From assembly GCA_007120815.1 (NCBI GenBank), contig SKMY01000164.1:1-17398 (forward strand): 17,398 bases of DNA. The letters run 5' to 3'. This DNA comes from Syntrophomonadaceae bacterium. Its GTDB lineage: Bacteria; Bacillota_D; Dethiobacteria; DTU022; UBA8154. This document shows positions 13,697 to 17,398 of this stretch, in pieces. Under the pieces are notes generated by a model, which ran no database searches, was not told the origin of the DNA, and saw only the letters and a list, made by a program, of their open reading frames with translations. Every line of letters begins with the position of its first letter. The stretch's first letter is position 1. The position numbers were made by a program, and so were the translations under genes.

Positions 13697-14851
13697 TTAA
13701 AAAAAGAACATGAACACAAAGGGAACAACCGATTTTATCGCCAGCAGACGGCAAAGGTGCAGCATGGAAACCCGAAAGGGATCCTTATCGTACTTAATTG
13801 CCAAGGTGGTCATTACGGTAAACCCTCCGGGAGCCGCCGCCAAAAAGCTGGTCGGGAAGTCCCAACCAACAAATCGGTGAATGGTAAAAGATACCAGCAG
13901 TGAACTTAAAAAGATAAAAACGGTAGATACAATAATAACCACCATTAAGCTTACGGAAAATATGTTATTAAAGGTACCCGGTAAAAAGTTGTCTGATACC
14001 ATGAGCCCAACCCCCACCAGTAGAAAACCAAATATCCTGGGAGAAGGGGAAACCACAGGAGCGCCGCCCAGTGAGGCCGCTGCAGTAAAAAACATGGCAC
14101 CAACCATGGCCCCGGCGGGTACGCCTAACAGCATTAAGCATAACCCTCCTGCCGCCGCGATGATCAAAGACAGGGCACTCTTCCCGGCCGAGGAAATCCA
14201 GAATAAAGCACGGTGTCTGGAAAAGTTTGTTAGAATAGCTTCGCTTCGTCTTTCTTTCACATGCTGAAAAAACTCTCTCAACTGAAAAAATGCGGTGTTT
14301 TGTTGCTCCCTTTTATTTTGCCCGGCATAGGCAGCGTCTTCTTCGCCGTTTTTTTTCATCCACAGGTTCAGCAAAACGGGAAAGGCTACAACGGTTCCAA
14401 TCATGCGAATGGTTTGAATGATGATGATTACAGCGATATCTGCGTTAGTAGACAGGGCGATCACCGTCATTTCCGGAAGCCCGCCCATGCTTGATGAAAG
14501 AATGGCCGTGACGGGGTCCAGGTACGTAAAACGAGAGAGGATGAAGCCCAGGACAAAAACCACGCTTAACGCCCAAAAAACAATGATGGCCGCGGAGGGC
14601 GCCATGTTTTTCAATTCCCTAACCGTGTCCCTGGTCACCTTAGAGCCCACGTAAAGGCCCAAAACAATCTGTATAAAGGGCGATACAAAGTCCGGGGACA
14701 AAGGCAGCGAAAAGCCCACCACCCTGATAGTACCAACAAAAACTACGGTACCCAACAGGGCAGGAATAGGAAGGCGCAGCAGGGAAAAAAGAAGCCATCC
14801 GCAAGAGCCCATCAAAAATAATAAAAGGATATCCAATAAGGTTTCAAGCAT
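13697..14851 (-). CDS. AbrB-family integral membrane transporter
   Basis: This is a membrane protein of the AbrB family (once annotated as ammonia monooxygenase-like). It has 384 residues in two homologous halves, each with several helices and a glycine-rich signature: SSSMGGLPEMT at 119-129 and AAAPGGFTVMT at 338-348. A hydrophilic loop at about 165-215, rich in Lys, Arg, Gln and Glu, separates the halves. The substrate of the family is not established. The ATG at 14851-14849 has GAGAGGG about ten bases upstream. Its leader contains a terminator with a competing pairing partner (see the attenuator entry). It converges with rubrerythrin and diverges from the molybdopterin enzyme gene. Confidence 0.88.
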   Translation of the reverse strand: MLETLLDILLLFLMGSCGWLLFSLLRLPIPALLGTVVFVGTIRVVGFSLPLSPDFVSPFIQIVLGLYVGSKVTRDTVRELKNMAPSAAIIVFWALSVVFVLGFILSRFTYLDPVTAILSSSMGGLPEMTVIALSTNADIAVIIIIQTIRMIGTVVAFPVLLNLWMKKNGEEDAAYAGQNKREQQNTAFFQLREFFQHVKERRSEAILTNFSRHRALFWISSAGKSALSLIIAAAGGLCLMLLGVPAGAMVGAMFFTAAASLGGAPVVSPSPRIFGFLLVGVGLMVSDNFLPGTFNNIFSVSLMVVIIVSTVFIFLSSLLVSFTIHRFVGWDFPTSFLAAAPGGFTVMTTLAIKYDKDPFRVSMLHLCRLLAIKSVVPFVFMFFF

Positions 14852-14888
14852 CTCGACTCATCCCTCTCCAAAGGAACCCACGGTGATC

Positions 14889-14947
14889 AAAAAAAACCAC
14901 CCGGTTGAAAAAAGCCGGGTTGGGAACGCGACGCAAACAAAAACCCG
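14889..14947 (-). promoter_or_regulatory. Attenuator-like leader of the AbrB-family gene (terminator plus competing antiterminator)
   Basis: On the minus strand, CC-A-ACCCGG (14923-14915) pairs with CCGGGT-GG (14904-14897), giving eight pairs with one bulged A, directly followed by eight T (14896-14889): an intrinsic terminator about 40 bases upstream of the start codon. Upstream, CGGGTT (14947-14942) can pair perfectly with AACCCG (14921-14916), which would open the terminator stem. No clear leader peptide or known riboswitch motif is seen. Confidence 0.6.
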
Positions 14948-14972
14948 TTGTGATACGACTAACTCTTGAAAT

Positions 14973-14981
14973 ATTATAGCA
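14973..14981 (-). promoter_or_regulatory. Extended -10 promoter for the AbrB-family gene
   Basis: The minus strand reads TGCTATAAT (14981-14973), an ideal extended -10 element; no good -35 at 17 bases is seen, as is common for this class. The expected start is near 14966, which places the terminator hairpin in the leader RNA. Confidence 0.55.
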
Positions 14982-14994
14982 TAGATCAAAAAGG

Positions 14995-15025
14995 TTGAGA
15001 TCAAAAAAAGGATTTATTATATAAT
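14995..15025 (+). promoter_or_regulatory. Promoter for the molybdopterin oxidoreductase gene
   Basis: TTGAGA (14995-15000), then TATATA (15018-15023, 17-base spacer) or TATAAT (15020-15025, 19-base spacer). It is back to back with the minus-strand promoter at 14973-14981. GATCAAAAA occurs at 14984-14992 and 14999-15007, 15 bp apart across both promoters, and a third time at 14885-14893. Confidence 0.5.
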
Positions 15026-15055
15026 GTTTCTATACTACCCTGAAGGAGTGTTGGC

Positions 15056-17287
15056 ATGGCCGGCGATAAGAATATTGTCTTAACATCCTGCGGGCATAAC
15101 TGCGGCGCACGCTGTCTCATCCAGGTACATGTTAACCATGGACGGGTCACCCGGGTATCCGGCAATCAAAAAACACAAGCAGCAGGAAACACTCCCTTTC
15201 AAGGCTGTCTTAGGCTGCCTGCTATCAAGGAGAGGCTTTATCACCCCGACCGCCTGAATTACCCGCTTAAACGAACAGGGCCCCGGGGTGAAGGCGTGTT
15301 TGCCAGGATATCCTGGGAGGAAGCCACCGGGTTAATTGCCGCAGAATTGAAAAGAATTACAGAAACGTACGGTCCAGAATCCCGGTACGTCCACTACGGT
15401 TCAGGAATAAACGGCGTTTTGGCAGAAGGAGAGTTTTTTCGCCGCCTCCTTTCTATTTACGGCGGGGGTTACTTGAATTATGAGGGCTCTTACAGTACCG
15501 CTTGTACAAATGTAGCGACAAAATACACATACGGCACCAGCCAAACAGGTAGTTCCAGGGATAACTGGCTGCACTCCCGACTCATCATCCTCTGGGGCCA
15601 CAACCCCTTGGAAACATCCTTCGGCACTAATACCGTCCATTACCTAAAACAGGCAAAAAAAAAGGGTGCTAAAATTGTCGTGGTTGACCCCAGGTATTCC
15701 GACACAGTTATGGCACTGGCCGATGAATGGGTCCCACTTCTCCCAACAACTGATAACGCTCTAATGGACGCCATGGTTTATATCCTGATCAAAGAAAAGC
15801 TTTATGATAAATCCTTTGTTGATAAATTCTGCCTCGGGTTTGATGATACCCAGATGCCACCGGGAATTTCTTCAGAACAATCCCTTGCTGCCTACATCCT
15901 GGGTTCATATGACGGCATCGTCAAAACACCTGAATGGGCAGAAAAGATAACCCGGGTGCCAGCGGCTAGCATCCGAAAACTGGCTTATGAATACGCAACA
16001 CTTAAACCCGCTGCACTTATTCAAGGCTGGGGACCCCAGCGTCATGCGTACGGCGAGCAACCTGTGCGTGGGGCAACTGTCCTTGCGGCCATCACTGGTA
16101 ATATTGGAATTCCCGGTGGATGGGCTTCCGGGAGCGGCCATTGTTTGCACATGAAAAGCCTAAAACTGCCCTATCACAACCCTGTAAAAACAACCATACC
16201 CGTTTTTACCTGGTCCCAGGCTGTTGAAAAAGGTCAGAGCATGACCCCGGCTGACGGCCTGAAACATGCTGATTACCTGAAAAGCGGCATTAAGTTTTTG
16301 GCCTGCCTGGCAGGAAACGCCCTGATCAATCAGCATTCCGATATCAATAAAACAAAAGCCATTCTAAGAGATGAAAACGCCTGCGAATTTATCCTGGTGT
16401 CAGACGAATTTATGACGGCCAGTGCAAAATTCGCTGATCTGCTATTGCCAAGCACCAATTTTTTGGAACGGATTGATATCATTGCCCCCTGGGACCACGA
16501 ATACCTGATTTTTCAAAACAAGGCCGTGGAGACACAGCATGAATGCAGGACGGGTTATGACTGGATGCAAGATGTTGCAGAAAAGCTAGGCGTTGAAAAT
16601 GCCTTTACCCTGGGCAGGACGTACGAGGATTGGGCAAGATATATCGTCGAACAGTACAGGAAGATAGATGCCGCTTTTCCATCTTACGAGGAATTTTCTA
16701 GAACGGGCATTTACAGTAAAGAGAAAGACAGACCGTTCATAGCCTTCCGCGCGCAAATCGAAGATTTTCCCAACCACCCCTTCCCCACGCCATCGGGCAA
16801 GATCGAAATTTTTTCTCCCCGTTTGTATGCCATGAACAACCCCGCAGAAATACCCCCCATACCCAAGTACATTGCCTGCTGGGAAGGTCCCGAGGACCCG
16901 TTAAAAGACCGGTACCCTCTCCAGCTCATTGGATGGCACAGCAAAAGAAGCGTACACTCCACCATGGCCAACTCAGACTTGCTGGAAAAAGCCGTCCCCC
17001 ACTGCCTGTGGATCCATCCAGCGGATGCACACGATAGAAGGTTGGAAGATGGTGAGCGGGTACGCGTTTTTAACCAACGGGGCACACTGGAAATAACAGC
17101 CAAGGTAACAACCCGAATCATTCCGGGGGTTGTAGCCATGCCCCAGGGTGCCTGGTACAACCCTGATGCAAACGGCGTTGACCATGGTGGCTGCATTAAC
17201 ACCCTGACAAAATACCATCCCACCCCCCTGGCCCGGGGGAATCCCCAGCACACAAACCGGGTCCAAGTAGAACCTCTTAAGAAATAA
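15056..17287 (+). CDS. Molybdopterin oxidoreductase, DMSO reductase (DmsA-like) family, no Tat signal
   Basis: This is a catalytic subunit of the Mo/W-bisMGD enzyme family, 743 residues. The N-terminal [4Fe-4S] motif is C12-x3-C16-x3-C20 and C51 (SCGHNCGARC...GC), the spacing of the DmsA type. EGSYSTACTN places Ser147 where DmsA has its serine Mo ligand. Cofactor-binding segments include ILWGHNPLET (178-187), VVVDPRYSDT (208-217), QGWGPQRH (323-330) and GNIGIPGGW (348-356); the C-terminal dinucleotide-binding domain starts near 620. The protein begins MAGDKN, with GAAGGAG seven bases before the ATG, and lacks a twin-arginine leader, so it should be cytoplasmic, unlike classic DmsA. No iron-sulfur (DmsB) or anchor (DmsC) gene follows within the remaining 111 bases. 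The substrate cannot be told from the sequence. Confidence 0.92.
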   Translation: MAGDKNIVLTSCGHNCGARCLIQVHVNHGRVTRVSGNQKTQAAGNTPFQGCLRLPAIKERLYHPDRLNYPLKRTGPRGEGVFARISWEEATGLIAAELKRITETYGPESRYVHYGSGINGVLAEGEFFRRLLSIYGGGYLNYEGSYSTACTNVATKYTYGTSQTGSSRDNWLHSRLIILWGHNPLETSFGTNTVHYLKQAKKKGAKIVVVDPRYSDTVMALADEWVPLLPTTDNALMDAMVYILIKEKLYDKSFVDKFCLGFDDTQMPPGISSEQSLAAYILGSYDGIVKTPEWAEKITRVPAASIRKLAYEYATLKPAALIQGWGPQRHAYGEQPVRGATVLAAITGNIGIPGGWASGSGHCLHMKSLKLPYHNPVKTTIPVFTWSQAVEKGQSMTPADGLKHADYLKSGIKFLACLAGNALINQHSDINKTKAILRDENACEFILVSDEFMTASAKFADLLLPSTNFLERIDIIAPWDHEYLIFQNKAVETQHECRTGYDWMQDVAEKLGVENAFTLGRTYEDWARYIVEQYRKIDAAFPSYEEFSRTGIYSKEKDRPFIAFRAQIEDFPNHPFPTPSGKIEIFSPRLYAMNNPAEIPPIPKYIACWEGPEDPLKDRYPLQLIGWHSKRSVHSTMANSDLLEKAVPHCLWIHPADAHDRRLEDGERVRVFNQRGTLEITAKVTTRIIPGVVAMPQGAWYNPDANGVDHGGCINTLTKYHPTPLARGNPQHTNRVQVEPLKK

Positions 17288-17356
17288 TCAACTACAACTT
17301 TCCAACCTGTCGTTCTGTTAAAAGCATTATTTGGCAGTTGTGGAACATGATGCGTG

Positions 17357-17386
17357 TTGTTATCGGTTCAGGAGAGTTGTTATAAT
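17357..17386 (+). promoter_or_regulatory. Promoter candidate at the right edge
   Basis: TTGTTA (17357-17362), an 18-base spacer and TATAAT (17381-17386) preceded by TGT (extended -10). It would drive a gene beyond the window and suggests the oxidoreductase gene is not followed by a tightly linked partner gene. The rest of 17288-17398 shows no gene and no clear terminator. Confidence 0.4.
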
Positions 17387-17398
17387 ATTATTTATTCA

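Noticed and set aside
1..17398. Mobile elements, CRISPR arrays, tRNA or rRNA genes
   Set aside because: No transposase or integrase frame, no regularly spaced repeats, no target-site duplications and no tRNA-like cloverleaf were seen.

Overview
The window looks like chromosomal DNA of a strictly anaerobic, low-to-mid GC Firmicute (Clostridia). A Desulfotomaculum/Pelotomaculum-type or other syntrophic or sulfate-reducing Peptococcaceae-like organism is the best guess. This rests on gene content: HdrABC-MvhD electron bifurcation, acyl-CoA metabolism, a Bacillus-type AcuA, rubrerythrin and a cytoplasmic DMSO-reductase-family enzyme. It also rests on strong GGAGG-type ribosome binding sites and frequent TTG/GTG starts. 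The species is not determined. There are no rRNA or tRNA genes, insertion sequences or CRISPR arrays.

Layout. (1) 3738-1, minus strand: hdrB-hdrC-hdrA-mvhD, a heterodisulfide-reductase-like bifurcation module; mvhD runs off the left edge. (2) 6015-4131, minus strand: a thiolase followed by an AcuA-type protein acetyltransferase. (3) 6502-8112, plus strand, divergent from the thiolase: an AMP-forming acyl-CoA synthetase. (4) 8466-12979, plus strand: a probable five-gene operon with a CitA/DcuS/DctS-type histidine kinase, its response regulator, a lone DctP-type solute-binding protein, and AzlC and AzlD. (5) 13102-13599, plus strand: rubrerythrin under its own promoter, ending at a strong terminator shared with (6) 14851-13697, minus strand: an AbrB-family membrane transporter with an attenuator-like leader. 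(7) 15056-17287, plus strand: a Tat-less molybdopterin oxidoreductase divergent from the transporter.

How the genes may work together. Acyl-CoA synthetase and thiolase activate and cleave (or condense) acyl-CoAs. AcuA, encoded in the thiolase transcription unit, is of the family that inactivates AMP-forming acyl-CoA synthetases by acetylating the C-terminal lysine, and that lysine is present in the divergent synthetase. HdrABC-MvhD would balance ferredoxin, NAD(P)H or thiol/disulfide electrons during such oxidation. The two-component system with a lone solute-binding protein resembles the Bacillus DctB-DctS-DctR co-sensor arrangement, but here it sits in front of an AzlCD amino-acid exporter rather than a dicarboxylate transporter.

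The most unusual non-coding signals are two Shine-Dalgarno sequences separated from the likely start codon by a perfect hairpin (hdrB and the acyl-CoA synthetase), the terminator/antiterminator leader of the AbrB-family gene, and several perfect inverted repeats placed on or next to good promoters. All regulatory assignments are read from the sequence only and are inference.
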